A stretch of DNA of 64,000 bases. Source: CAG-390 sp051867815 (GTDB taxonomy: Bacteria > Bacillota > Clostridia > Oscillospirales > CAG-272). The position numbers were made by a program, and so were the translations under genes. Within the stretch, counting starts at the first letter, position 1, and every line of letters begins with the position of its first letter. The DNA lies in the NCBI GenBank assembly GCA_051867815.1, contig JBJDZD010000141.1, forward strand, positions 20,956-84,955, written 5' to 3'. The notes below the pieces were generated by a model. The model had not been told where the DNA came from. It ran no database searches and saw nothing but the letters and a program-made list of their open reading frames with translations. This document shows, one piece after another, positions 27,368 to 35,341 of this stretch.

Positions 27368-28312
27368 TCAAAAAACAGTCTCGATAATTCTTCCTGCACA
27401 ATCGGGGGAGTAGCGCCAACTGTCGATATGCGAAACGCTCTCGCAATCAACAAAGTAGCGCAGGGGCGCTATCTCGCCTATGTTTTGATGCGTATCTATC
27501 AGGATGAGCTTAACCTTCATGCGCTCCGGGATGATGGATTTGATGAATACGGCGGCGGTATCGCCTATCTCAACGTCGCGCAGCTCCGGCCTCAGCTCCG
27601 CAAGTCCGGCAAGGTTCGGGGTAAGCTCTATGAATATGCCGTAGGTCTCCACACTGCGTACGGTGCCTGCTACGGTCTGCCCGGGTGTAAACAGAGCGGC
27701 GTTCTCCTCCCACGTTCCCAGAAGCTCCTTTTGGCTCAAAAACAGTCTGCCGGTCTCTCGGTCAACGCTTTTTACGACGGCGTAGACAAAATTACCGCAG
27801 CATAGGCGGTCGCGCGGATGGGAAATGCGCGAGACGGACATGGAATCCACCGGCATCAGCGCCGATATGCCGCATCCGACGTCGGCAAATGCGCCGAACG
27901 GCTCAAGATGCGTAATCTTGACGCGGATGATGTCGCCCGGCAGTAGGGTGGAGAGGTATTCGCGCATGCAGTCGCGCTGAACGCGTCGGCGTGAGAGGTA
28001 CGCCACGGGCATGCCGCTTTCCTTTTCAATACCTACCACACGGAAGCAAACGGGCTTGCCGACGCGCGTGATAACGGCGATGTCCTTTTGCGCCTCGCCG
28101 GGGCGACAATATACGCATTCCTCGCGCGGAAGTATGCCGGTGATGCCACCGAGGTCAAAATGGAGATTCATATCCGCGTCGCACAGAAGCGCGGTTTCCT
28201 CAAGGACGGTGCCGTTCAGCATCGCGCGCTCAAGTCCGGCGAGTGATGAGGTAAGATTACGGTTTTCGGGTGTATGTATGAGTGATCCTTCGGGTTTATA
28301 CTTTGGTTGCAT
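27368..28312 (-). CDS. S1-domain RNA-binding protein (ribosomal S1-like)
   Basis: 314 residues from the ATG at 28312 (AGGAGG at 8 nt); the ATG 6 nt earlier would be only 2 nt from that site. Three S1/OB-fold repeats are visible: a degenerate one at about 30-110 (DLGGITGILPREEC), a good one at about 125-195 (PGDIIRVKITHLEPFGAFADVG), and a third at about 210-280 (PGQTVAGTVRSVETYGIFIEL). It resembles the short S1-like proteins of Clostridia that bind mRNA on the 30S subunit or act in RNA turnover. It is alone on the minus strand here. Confidence 0.8.
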   Translation of the reverse strand: MQPKYKPEGSLIHTPENRNLTSSLAGLERAMLNGTVLEETALLCDADMNLHFDLGGITGILPREECVYCRPGEAQKDIAVITRVGKPVCFRVVGIEKESGMPVAYLSRRRVQRDCMREYLSTLLPGDIIRVKITHLEPFGAFADVGCGISALMPVDSMSVSRISHPRDRLCCGNFVYAVVKSVDRETGRLFLSQKELLGTWEENAALFTPGQTVAGTVRSVETYGIFIELTPNLAGLAELRPELRDVEIGDTAAVFIKSIIPERMKVKLILIDTHQNIGEIAPLRYFVDCESVSHIDSWRYSPDCAGRIIETVF

Positions 28313-28484
28313 CTTCATTGCCTCCTGAGTTTTTTACCATATATATTCGCCGCGCCGCGTTTTCAGAACGGTCAAAAACGTGATACATACCCCCGAACGA
28401 AAGAGCAAAAAGGGCAAAAATCGAAGAAAATCAAAGAAAATGAGGTGCTAAATTAAAAAAGTAAAAAATTTTTTCAAAAAACTA

Positions 28485-28513
28485 TTGACAAGCGAAAAAT
28501 AAAGTGGTATAAT
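28485..28513 (+). promoter_or_regulatory. Consensus sigma-A promoter for rplM-rpsI
   Basis: TTGACA at 28485-28490, 17-nt spacer, TATAAT at 28508-28513, as expected for a highly expressed ribosomal protein operon. Confidence 0.92.
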
Positions 28514-28517
28514 ATCG

Positions 28518-28556
28518 GAGTCTTAAACAAGGGCACACTGTGCCTATCTATTTTTG
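28518..28556 (+). ncRNA. Likely L13 ribosomal protein leader
   Basis: The short leader contains AAACAAGGGCAC, the hairpin GGCAC-ACT-GTGCC and then CTATCTATTTTT just ahead of GGAGG. This resembles the L13 leader described in Firmicutes, a structure thought to give autoregulation of rplM-rpsI by a ribosomal protein. A covariance-model search was not possible here. Confidence 0.6.
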
Positions 28557-28567
28557 GAGGAAAAGAA

Positions 28568-28993
28568 ATGTCCACTTTCATGGCAAAGGCTGAGACTATC
28601 GAGCGCCGTTGGTTCGTTATCGACGCAGCAGGCAAGCCGCTCGGTAGAACAGCAGTTAAAGCTGCGAATATTCTGCGCGGCAAGCATCGCCCCGAGTTCA
28701 CACCCCATGTTGACTGCGGCGAGTACGTAATCATTATCAACGCCGATAAGGCTGTTCTGACCGGCCGCAAGCTCGAGCAGAAGTATTATCAGCATCATTC
28801 CGGCTACATCGGTGGCCTCAAGCGCATTCAGTACAAGACCATCATGGCAACTCGTCCCGAGATGGCTATGGAGCTTGCAGTTAAGAGAATGCTTCCCGCA
28901 AACACAATCGGCAGAAAGTCGATGACCAGACTTCATGTTTACTCCGGCGCTGAGCACAATCATGCAGCTCAGAAGCCCATCGTAATCGACTGA
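28568..28993 (+). CDS. rplM: 50S ribosomal protein L13
   Basis: 141 residues, normal length. Hallmarks: RRWFVIDAAGKPLGR, the LRGKHRPEFTPHVDCGEYVIIINADK stretch (28674 onward), the KYYQHHSGYIGG motif and HVYSGAEHNH near the end. A GGAGG site lies 9 nt before the ATG. It is an early-assembling protein of the large subunit and heads the rplM-rpsI operon. Confidence 0.98.
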   Translation: MSTFMAKAETIERRWFVIDAAGKPLGRTAVKAANILRGKHRPEFTPHVDCGEYVIIINADKAVLTGRKLEQKYYQHHSGYIGGLKRIQYKTIMATRPEMAMELAVKRMLPANTIGRKSMTRLHVYSGAEHNHAAQKPIVID

Positions 28994-29020
28994 CAGAAAG
29001 TAGAAAGGAGTTAATTGAAC

Positions 29021-29422
29021 ATGTATACAAGTGCTAAGCCCTATTTCTACGGAACCGGCAGAAGAAAGAAGTCCGTCGCTCGCGTAAGACTTTATCCCGG
29101 CACCGGTGCTATCACCATCAACGGCCGCGATATCAACGATTACTTCGGTCTTGAGACCATGAATCTCATCGTAAACCAGCCCTTCGAGGTTACCGGCAAC
29201 GCAGGTAAGTACGACATCGTTGCAAACGTAACCGGCGGCGGTTTCTCCGGCCAGGCAGGCGCTATCCGCCACGGCCTCGCTCGTGCACTCGTCCTCGCTG
29301 ACGAAGCAAACAAGCCCGCCCTCAAGGCAGCAGGCTTCCTGACTCGCGATCCTCGTATGAAGGAAAGAAAGAAGTACGGTCTCAAAGCCGCTCGTCGCGC
29401 AAGCCAGTTCTCCAAGAGATAA
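29021..29422 (+). CDS. rpsI: 30S ribosomal protein S9
   Basis: 133 residues from the ATG at 29021, 10 nt after GAAAGGAG; a TTG two codons earlier is too close. S9 motifs: YGTGRRKKSVARVRL, the GGGFSGQAGAIRHG loop, and the basic tail DPRMKERKKYGLKAARRASQ ending in FSKR that reaches the P-site tRNA. Cotranscribed with rplM. Confidence 0.98.
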   Translation: MYTSAKPYFYGTGRRKKSVARVRLYPGTGAITINGRDINDYFGLETMNLIVNQPFEVTGNAGKYDIVANVTGGGFSGQAGAIRHGLARALVLADEANKPALKAAGFLTRDPRMKERKKYGLKAARRASQFSKR

Positions 29423-29446
29423 TTTCCCGTCTCTTTGGTTTCATAC

Positions 29447-29479
29447 AAAAGCGCTCCCGAATGTCGGGAGCGCTTTTTT
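29447..29479 (+). terminator. Intrinsic terminator of rplM-rpsI
   Basis: Perfect 14-bp stem AAAAGCGCTCCCGA with its complement around loop ATG, followed by a run of T. Confidence 0.95.
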
Positions 29480-29524
29480 CAACCGGCAGTTGGAAGGAAA
29501 ATTTCCCCTCAAACCAATGCTCTA

Positions 29525-29553
29525 TTGCAAAATCGGTCATTTTGGTGTATAAT
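29525..29553 (+). promoter_or_regulatory. Sigma-A promoter of the glmM-LbH-glmS operon
   Basis: TTGCAA at 29525-29530, 17-nt spacer, TATAAT at 29548-29553. Just downstream, AATATT is repeated with an 8-nt gap (within 29555-29575), and AATCGG occurs both in the spacer and near the ribosome binding site. Either could be an operator for the HTH domain encoded first in the operon; this is speculative. Confidence 0.78.
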
Positions 29554-29598
29554 GAATATTGTATGATAAATATTTTCCAATCGGAGGTTTGAATAATC

Positions 29599-31263
29599 GT
29601 GAAAATCAACGAGCAAATTGCTGCTTTAAGGAAAGAGACCGGCATAACTCAGGATGAGCTTGCCAAGGCAATAGGAGTTTCCAACCAGGCGGTGAGTAAA
29701 TGGGAGAGTGGTCAGACCTGCCCCGACCTGCAATTCCTGCCTGCCATAGCTGATTATTTCGGCGTATCCATAGATTATCTCATGGGCCGCGGCGAAACGA
29801 GCGGGGCGCCGCGCGTATCGCGCCGAGAATACGAGGACATCGTCGACGACCCCAACGCGCCGCCCTTTGAGAGCCGATTCTTCGGAACGGACGGCTTCCG
29901 CGGTCAGGCCAACGTTGACGTTTCTGCCAAGCACGCATTTGAAATCGGCCGCTTCGTCGGCTGGTTCTATGCCAATAAGCTTTCGGGCTGTAAGATCAAG
30001 AATTATCGTCCCAAAATCGTTATCGGTAAGGACACGCGCCGCTCGGGCTATATGCTCGAATACGCGCTTGCGGCAGGTCTTACCTGCTCCGGCGCGGATG
30101 CTTATATGCTCCACGTTACCACGACCCCGAGCGTTTCTTACGTCACCCGTCAGGAGGGTTTTGACTGCGGAATCATGATCTCCGCATCCCATAACGCTTA
30201 TTCCGACAACGGCATCAAGCTCATCAACCGCTACGGCGAGAAGATGGAAACGCGCACCCTTGCCTACCTTGAGAGCTATCTCGAGGGTCAGCTTAAGGCG
30301 CCCGATATCGTCAATTCAGAGCTTCCCCTGGCAACGGATAAGAATATCGGTGCGATAATAGACCACTCCGCCGGCAGAAACCGCTACATCGCCTACCTCA
30401 TTTCAATCGCGGCTCATTCCTACAAGGGCCTGCGTATCGGCATTGACTGCTCAAACGGCGCTTCGTGGATGATCGCACCCTCTGTCTTCAATGCGCTGGG
30501 TGCAAACACCTTCGTCATCAACGCTTCGCCCGACGGAACGAATATCAACCGCGATGCCGGCTCGACACATATAGACGTCCTCAGAAATCACGTTCGCGCA
30601 AATCATCTTGATGTCGGCTTCGCCTTTGACGGTGATGCGGACAGATGCATTGCCGTTGACGAGAACGGAAACGTCGTTGACGGCGACGTGATCCTCTACA
30701 TTCTCGGCAACCGCTTGAAGAATAAGAGAAATCTTACGAATAATCTCGTCGTTTCGACCGTTATGTCCAACAGTGGGTTGGCAAAATCCTTTGCAAAATG
30801 CGGTATCGACAATGTCTGCTCCGCAGTCGGCGACCAAAACGTATATGACATGATGTGTGACCGCAACAGCATGCTGGGCGGAGAGCAGTCCGGTCACATC
30901 ATATTCCGCAAGTATGCAACCACGGGCGACGGAATTCTGACCGCCATCATGCTTCTTGAAGAAATGCGCGACAAAAAGCTTCCGCTCGGCAATCTTTACG
31001 ACGGCCTTGAAATATTCCCCCAGATGCTCAAAAACGTTCACGTCAAGGACAAGGGCAGAGCGGCGAATGACGCCGACGTTGCTGCCGAGGTTGAACGAAT
31101 CAATGCGGAGCTTGACGGCGATGGCAGAGTTCTCGTCCGCAAGAGCGGTACGGAGCAGGTGGTTCGCATCATGGCAGAGGCGCGTGAGGAAACAAAATGC
31201 CGCGAATACATTGCGTCGATTGAAAAGATCATACGCGATAAGGGCTACGCAAGCGAGGAATGA
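29599..31263 (+). CDS. glmM: Phosphoglucosamine mutase fused to an N-terminal XRE helix-turn-helix
   Basis: 554 residues from a GTG at 29599 (GGAGG 11 nt upstream). Residues 1-64 are a complete XRE/Cro HTH (ITQDELAKAIGVSNQAVSKW, then LPAIADYFGVSIDYLMGR). Residues about 92-550 are a full alpha-D-phosphohexomutase: FGTDGFRG, phospho-serine S197 in ISASHNAYSDNGIK, metal loop DGDADR 344-349, GSTH, and the sugar-phosphate loop RKSGTE. The GSTH and RKSGTE variants fit GlmM, which converts glucosamine-6-P to glucosamine-1-P. GlmM is normally about 450 residues with no HTH. No internal start with a ribosome binding site separates the parts. The fusion may let the enzyme act as a regulator of its own operon. 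Confidence 0.88.
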   Translation: MKINEQIAALRKETGITQDELAKAIGVSNQAVSKWESGQTCPDLQFLPAIADYFGVSIDYLMGRGETSGAPRVSRREYEDIVDDPNAPPFESRFFGTDGFRGQANVDVSAKHAFEIGRFVGWFYANKLSGCKIKNYRPKIVIGKDTRRSGYMLEYALAAGLTCSGADAYMLHVTTTPSVSYVTRQEGFDCGIMISASHNAYSDNGIKLINRYGEKMETRTLAYLESYLEGQLKAPDIVNSELPLATDKNIGAIIDHSAGRNRYIAYLISIAAHSYKGLRIGIDCSNGASWMIAPSVFNALGANTFVINASPDGTNINRDAGSTHIDVLRNHVRANHLDVGFAFDGDADRCIAVDENGNVVDGDVILYILGNRLKNKRNLTNNLVVSTVMSNSGLAKSFAKCGIDNVCSAVGDQNVYDMMCDRNSMLGGEQSGHIIFRKYATTGDGILTAIMLLEEMRDKKLPLGNLYDGLEIFPQMLKNVHVKDKGRAANDADVAAEVERINAELDGDGRVLVRKSGTEQVVRIMAEAREETKCREYIASIEKIIRDKGYASEE

Positions 31264-31265
31264 TC

Positions 31266-31925
31266 ATGGATTTTCACGGTTTGTTTTCATATGAGCGCTC
31301 CATTCTCGGAGCAGAGATAGCGAAAGAGAAGTATCCTTGGGATATTCTTCCGAAGCTCAAGGCGCTCATCTCGGAGCTTGGAACCGCCCTGCCCGAGAGT
31401 GAATATGATAAAATAGGGGACGATGTTTGGGTATCGAAGTCGGCAACCGTTGTGCCGAGCGCGTCCATCACCGGACCCTGCATAATATGTGCCGGCGCCG
31501 AGGTGCGCCATTGCGCTTATATCCGCGGTTCGGTTATAGTCGGCGAGGGCACCGTTGTCGGAAATTCAACGGAAATAAAGAACGCGGTGCTTTTCGATAA
31601 GGTGCAGGTGCCGCATTATAACTACATCGGCGATTCGATACTCGGCGTCGGCGCGCATTTCGGCGCAGGGGCAGTCACCTCGAACGTCAAGGGCAACAAG
31701 ACCAATGTAAACGTTCACGACAAGGACGGCGACATTGCCACCGGCCTGCGAAAGTTCGGCGCACTCGTGGGTGACGGCGGAGAGATAGGCTGCGGCTGCG
31801 TGCTTAATCCCGGTACCGTTATAGGTAAAAATACTCAGATTTATCCGCTTTGCTCCGTCCGCGGAGTGATAGGCGACGGAAAGATCTGCAAATCGGCTGA
31901 TAATATTGTTAACAAGGAGATATAA
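31266..31925 (+). CDS. Left-handed beta-helix (hexapeptide) acyltransferase-like protein
   Basis: 219 residues from the ATG at 31266, with GAGGA 6 nt upstream; another ATG at 31260 overlaps that site. Hexapeptide repeats fill about 55-200 (SASITGPCIICAGAEVRHCA, IVGEGTVVGNSTEIKN, PGTVIGKNTQIYPL). The sequence resembles clostridial proteins labelled UDP-GlcNAc pyrophosphorylase-like and the GlmU acetyltransferase half, but the uridylyltransferase Rossmann domain of GlmU is missing. Its place between glmM and glmS suggests acetyl or uridylyl transfer in amino-sugar synthesis, most likely acetylation of glucosamine-1-P; unproven. Confidence 0.75.
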   Translation: MDFHGLFSYERSILGAEIAKEKYPWDILPKLKALISELGTALPESEYDKIGDDVWVSKSATVVPSASITGPCIICAGAEVRHCAYIRGSVIVGEGTVVGNSTEIKNAVLFDKVQVPHYNYIGDSILGVGAHFGAGAVTSNVKGNKTNVNVHDKDGDIATGLRKFGALVGDGGEIGCGCVLNPGTVIGKNTQIYPLCSVRGVIGDGKICKSADNIVNKEI

Positions 31926-33755
31926 ATGTGCGGAATTATCGGATATACGGGTAAAGAAAAGGCAGTTCCAATACTGCTTAAGGGTCTTGATGCGCTCTCA
32001 TACAGAGGCTACGACTCCGCAGGAATTTCGGTAAGCGGAGACGGGATCACAACCGTAAAGGCGAGCGGACGAATTGATAAGCTCGTTGAAAAGATAGAAA
32101 ATACCGTTATCGATGACGGCGGATGCGGCATAGGCCATTCGCGCTGGGCGACCCACGGTGCGCCCACGGACATCAACGCCCATCCTCATTCAACACCGAA
32201 TCTGACGCTCGTACACAACGGTATCATTGAAAACTACGCCGAGATCGGCGAGGAGCTTCGCGGCGAGGGCTATGAATTTGTGTCCGAGACCGACACCGAG
32301 ATTGCCGCTTGCCTCATCGACAAGCACTACAAAGCAACGCACGATCCTCGCGCGGCGATCTTTGCCGCAACTCGCGAGATCCGCGGCTCTTATGCCTTTG
32401 CGGTTATATTCAAGGATGAGCTTTCGCATATTTACGCCATTCGCCACGACAGCCCCCTTATCGTTGCCCGCGGAGCCGACGGCGCGTACGCCGCATCGGA
32501 TATAACCGCGCTGGTCGGCAACGCCTCGACCTACTACCGCCCCGACAACGGCGTTCTTGCCGTTTTGGCTGACGGCGGTGTTTCCTTCTTCGGTGCGGAC
32601 GGTAAAGCTCTCAAAATGCCTCTGTTCACCATAGACTGGGACGTTGCGCGTGCTCAGCGCGGCGGCTATGCCCATTTCATGATAAAAGAGATCCACGAGG
32701 AGCCGGAATCCATCCGTCAGACCTGCCGCCAGTATATCAAGGACGGTCTGCCTTATTTCGGTGAAACCATCCTCACCACCGAATTTGTTCGCGGCATCAG
32801 CCGCATCCGTATAATTGCCTGCGGAACGGCAATGAATGCCGGTCTTATCGGTAAGAATTTCATTGAAAAGATCGCGGCGATCCCCGTCAGCGTTGAGATT
32901 GCAAGCGAATTCCGCTACAGAAAGCCCATCATCCACAAGGATGAGCTTGTAATATTCGTTTCTCAGTCCGGCGAGACGGCGGACACCCTTGCCGCGCTCC
33001 GCTACGTTAAGTCGAGGGGCGTTCCGGCAATATCCGTCGTCAACGTTTTCGGCTCGACCATTGCGTGCGAATCCGACACCGTTTTCTATACTTATGCCGG
33101 CCCCGAAATTGCCGTTGCAAGCACCAAGGCGTATCACGTTCAGTGCAGCGTTTTCTGCCTGCTTGCCGCGTATATGGGCATGCTTTCGGGAAATATCACG
33201 ACCGATGAAGCCGCAAGGATTGCAGGTGTTATTTCGTGCGAAATTCCCGAGGTCGTAGCGACGGTGCTTGAGAGCGAGGCGCAGAGCGGAGAAGCGGCGC
33301 GGTCAATAAAGGACGCGGAGAACCTCTTCTACATCGGCAGATGCATGGACTACGATATCATCACCGAAGGCTCGCTCAAGCTCAAGGAAATATCCTACAT
33401 CCACAGCGAGGCCTTTGCTGCAGGCGAGCTTAAGCACGGCACTATCTCACTTATCACCGACAATACGCCCGTCATAGCGGTTATTACCGAGCGCGAGGTC
33501 GCCGAAAAGACGATAACGGGCATGCGCGAGGTCGGCGCGAGAGGCGCAAAGCTGATTGCGGTCGTTTCCGATTACGTTGACAAGAACTGCGCCGTTGAAG
33601 CGGATATCAAGATCGTGCTTCCCGAGACGCCGGAGGGATTTGACGTATTCCCGGCAGTCACGGTAATGCAGCTGATCGCATATCATACCTCCGTAGCGAG
33701 AGGAAATGACGTCGACAAGCCCAGAAATCTTGCAAAATCCGTAACTGTCGAATAA
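31926..33755 (+). CDS. glmS: Glutamine:fructose-6-phosphate aminotransferase (isomerising)
   Basis: 609 residues. Catalytic Cys2 (MCGIIGYTG) begins the class II glutaminase domain (SYRGYDSAG, HSRWATHG, HNGIIENY). Two SIS isomerase domains follow from about residue 280 (RIIACGTAMNAG, SQSGETADT, ASTKAYH) with the conserved KPRNLAKSVTVE C-terminus. It makes glucosamine-6-P. The ATG follows the previous stop with no gap, so there is no room for the glmS ribozyme that controls this gene in many Firmicutes. Confidence 0.97.
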   Translation: MCGIIGYTGKEKAVPILLKGLDALSYRGYDSAGISVSGDGITTVKASGRIDKLVEKIENTVIDDGGCGIGHSRWATHGAPTDINAHPHSTPNLTLVHNGIIENYAEIGEELRGEGYEFVSETDTEIAACLIDKHYKATHDPRAAIFAATREIRGSYAFAVIFKDELSHIYAIRHDSPLIVARGADGAYAASDITALVGNASTYYRPDNGVLAVLADGGVSFFGADGKALKMPLFTIDWDVARAQRGGYAHFMIKEIHEEPESIRQTCRQYIKDGLPYFGETILTTEFVRGISRIRIIACGTAMNAGLIGKNFIEKIAAIPVSVEIASEFRYRKPIIHKDELVIFVSQSGETADTLAALRYVKSRGVPAISVVNVFGSTIACESDTVFYTYAGPEIAVASTKAYHVQCSVFCLLAAYMGMLSGNITTDEAARIAGVISCEIPEVVATVLESEAQSGEAARSIKDAENLFYIGRCMDYDIITEGSLKLKEISYIHSEAFAAGELKHGTISLITDNTPVIAVITEREVAEKTITGMREVGARGAKLIAVVSDYVDKNCAVEADIKIVLPETPEGFDVFPAVTVMQLIAYHTSVARGNDVDKPRNLAKSVTVE

Positions 33756-33762
33756 TGAAAAT

Positions 33763-33788
33763 GCCCCGGTGCAAGCCGGGGCGTTTTT
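33763..33788 (+). terminator. Intrinsic terminator of the glmS operon
   Basis: GCCCCGG pairs with CCGGGGC around a 6-nt loop, then GTTTTTG. Confidence 0.9.
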
Positions 33789-33814
33789 GTCGGCGGAAAG
33801 GAAGATCAATAAGT

Positions 33815-33847
33815 AAAAAATCTCGGGAGCGTAACTCCCGAGATTTT
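33815..33847 (-). terminator. Intrinsic terminator of the CAU tRNA
   Basis: Read on the minus strand, a 9-bp GC-rich core (CTCCCGAGA type) extended by A/T pairs ends in six T directly after the tRNA 3' end. Confidence 0.9.
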
Positions 33848-33924
33848 TGGTGGGCCATCAAGGACTCGAACCTTGGACCGACCGGTTATGAGCCGGTAGC
33901 TCTGACCAACTGAGCTAATGGCCC
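33848..33924 (-). tRNA. tRNA with anticodon CAT (probably Ile2, else elongator Met)
   Basis: 77 nt with encoded CCA. Acceptor GGGCCAT pairs with ATGGCCC, D arm TAGCTCAGTTGGTCAGAGC, anticodon stem-loop CCGGCTCATAACCGG, T loop GGTTCGAGTCC. The CAT anticodon could be Met or lysidine-modified Ile2. The C4-G69 and C5-G68 acceptor pairs match TilS determinants known for Ile2, so I lean to Ile2. It is not initiator Met, which has a C1-A72 mismatch and GGG/CCC anticodon stem. Confidence 0.9.
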
Positions 33925-33939
33925 TCAGTTGACCATAAT

Positions 33940-33968
33940 ATTATATCGCAAATATGCGTGTTTGTCAA
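33940..33968 (-). promoter_or_regulatory. Consensus sigma-A promoter of the CAU tRNA
   Basis: On the minus strand TTGACA (33968-33963), 17-nt spacer, TATAAT (33945-33940), about 10 nt before the expected transcript start. Confidence 0.9.
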
Positions 33969-34018
33969 GTCTTTTTTGAAAAAAGTATTGCTTTTTGCAC
34001 CGAAAATTCGACAATATC

Positions 34019-34047
34019 TTGACTTTTTCCTCCTATCGTGGTAAAAT
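34019..34047 (+). promoter_or_regulatory. Sigma-A promoter of the 34076 gene
   Basis: TTGACT at 34019-34024, 17-nt spacer, TAAAAT at 34042-34047. Confidence 0.75.
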
Positions 34048-34075
34048 AATGTAAAATACGGTAAGGAGCAAGCAA

Positions 34076-34777
34076 ATGACCAAGAGGGCGTGGATCGTTA
34101 TCGCGATCATAATTCTGATACCGGTGATTGCCGTGATTGTTGTGGCGTGCAATTTCAAAAGTGACAACAGGGTCGTTGCAAATTACGGCGAAAGTGTCAA
34201 TATAATTGAATATGACGGTCTCACTCTGCACCGCGTTGAAGGAGATTTTCAGTACCGCTTCCGCCTCGGCGAGTACCTCGGAAAGGTCGGCAATGCTTTC
34301 ACCGGCGCGCCCCTTTACCGCGTTGCCGACGACTCAAGCGGACGCTACTATGCGATAGCCGAGGGCGGACGGCGGACGTTGTTCACCGAAACCGGGACTT
34401 TGATCGACGGCGAAAGAGCGGAGAACAGTGAGGTCACGCGCATAGTCTTCAACGATTTTCTGATCGAAGAGAAGGATGCCGAAAACATCGCTCTGATCGC
34501 GAACCCGGAGGGAAAATTGGTTTCGGTCAATATGTCGTCCTATAAGAAGTTCAGATGCCTGGATCTTTACCTGTCCTTTGACGGCTCAGCAGTCGTGACC
34601 GAGTATTTCGGAAGGCTGCTCTACCTCACCGACCGCGAGAGCTGGATCTTCGTGACGCCCGAAGACCGCGCGGCCGCCGAGAAGGAATACGGTGATGAAA
34701 TCGAGGAGACGGTTTATACGGCAAGATTGCTCGAGGGCCGGGAGCTTATCGCCCTGCTTGATTCGTACTTTGATTGA
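34076..34777 (+). CDS. Putative lipoprotein of unknown function
   Basis: 233 residues; AAGGAG at about 8 nt before the ATG. A basic start and hydrophobic stretch end at C25 in a plausible lipobox (IVVAC), so it is either lipid-anchored or a single-pass protein. The remaining 200 residues are mixed alpha/beta with no motif I recognise (a YDGLTLHRVEGDFQYRFRLG segment and a LYLTDRESWIFVTPEDRAAA segment). It is transcribed alone, with its own promoter and terminator. Confidence 0.68.
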   Translation: MTKRAWIVIAIIILIPVIAVIVVACNFKSDNRVVANYGESVNIIEYDGLTLHRVEGDFQYRFRLGEYLGKVGNAFTGAPLYRVADDSSGRYYAIAEGGRRTLFTETGTLIDGERAENSEVTRIVFNDFLIEEKDAENIALIANPEGKLVSVNMSSYKKFRCLDLYLSFDGSAVVTEYFGRLLYLTDRESWIFVTPEDRAAAEKEYGDEIEETVYTARLLEGRELIALLDSYFD

Positions 34778-34799
34778 AAAGCCCACCAAATCAAATATA

Positions 34800-34836
34800 A
34801 GGAGCCTCGGGACGCGTCCCGAGGCTCCTCTTTTTT
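34800..34836 (+). terminator. Intrinsic terminator after the 34076 gene
   Basis: A perfect palindrome of 30 nt centred on GGGACGCGTCCC forms a very stable stem, then CTTTTTT. Confidence 0.95.
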
Positions 34837-35306
34837 GCCCTGAAACGGCAGAAAACCGAATTTCAAAAAATATGTAATTAAATGTAAATACTACACGAAA
34901 AAGGAAGAATTCCGGCATCAAAACGGGGGAGAGGACGAAAAAAATCACCATTTGCGAGCGATTTGTGCAAAATGTACAAAGATCGATTTTCAAGGCTCGG
35001 GAACGGACGATTTCACAGGCGCTTTTACTCAAAAAACAGTTGCGCACGCAACCGTCGAAACAAATCATAGTAAATGAAATTTACCTTTCTGCAATTAAAA
35101 GTGAGCTAAAGCTCAAAATCGACCTATTTCGGTCGAAATCAAAGCGAAAATAATGTAATTTATATTTACTGTGCAAACTTTTTCTGTGCAAATTGCATGA
35201 AAATATTGCACGCAAACGATTTTTGCGTTCATTTGACCGCAATACAACTTTTAATAAATAAAATCCTTAAAATACCATCTAAAACATTTAATTAATTATT
35301 TCTCTG
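34837..35306. other. Non-coding AT-rich region upstream of the saccharide operon
   Basis: No convincing gene. It contains the direct repeat CTGTGCAAA at 35170-35178 and 35184-35192, more TGCAAA/TTGCA copies around it, and the inverted repeat TCGACC-TATTTC-GGTCGA near 35119-35137. These lie 115-190 nt upstream of the operon promoter and may be binding sites for a regulator not encoded here. Confidence 0.5.
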
Positions 35307-35335
35307 TTGACTAAATTGATGCTTTGTGATATTAT
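35307..35335 (+). promoter_or_regulatory. Promoter of the seven-gene saccharide operon
   Basis: TTGACT at 35307-35312, 17-nt spacer, TATTAT at 35330-35335 with an extended -10 TGA just before. It is the only good promoter seen before the operon, so all seven genes probably depend on it. Confidence 0.8.
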
Positions 35336-35341
35336 ATAGCT

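Noticed and set aside
28568..29272. Long minus-strand frames across rplM and rpsI
   Set aside because: They are shadows of two ribosomal protein genes with strong codon bias.
31900..31926. glmS ribozyme
   Set aside because: glmS begins immediately after the previous stop codon and there is no intergenic space for the ribozyme fold.
34965..35153. 62-residue frame before the saccharide operon
   Set aside because: No ribosome site or promoter at proper spacing; Lys-rich composition follows the local AT bias.
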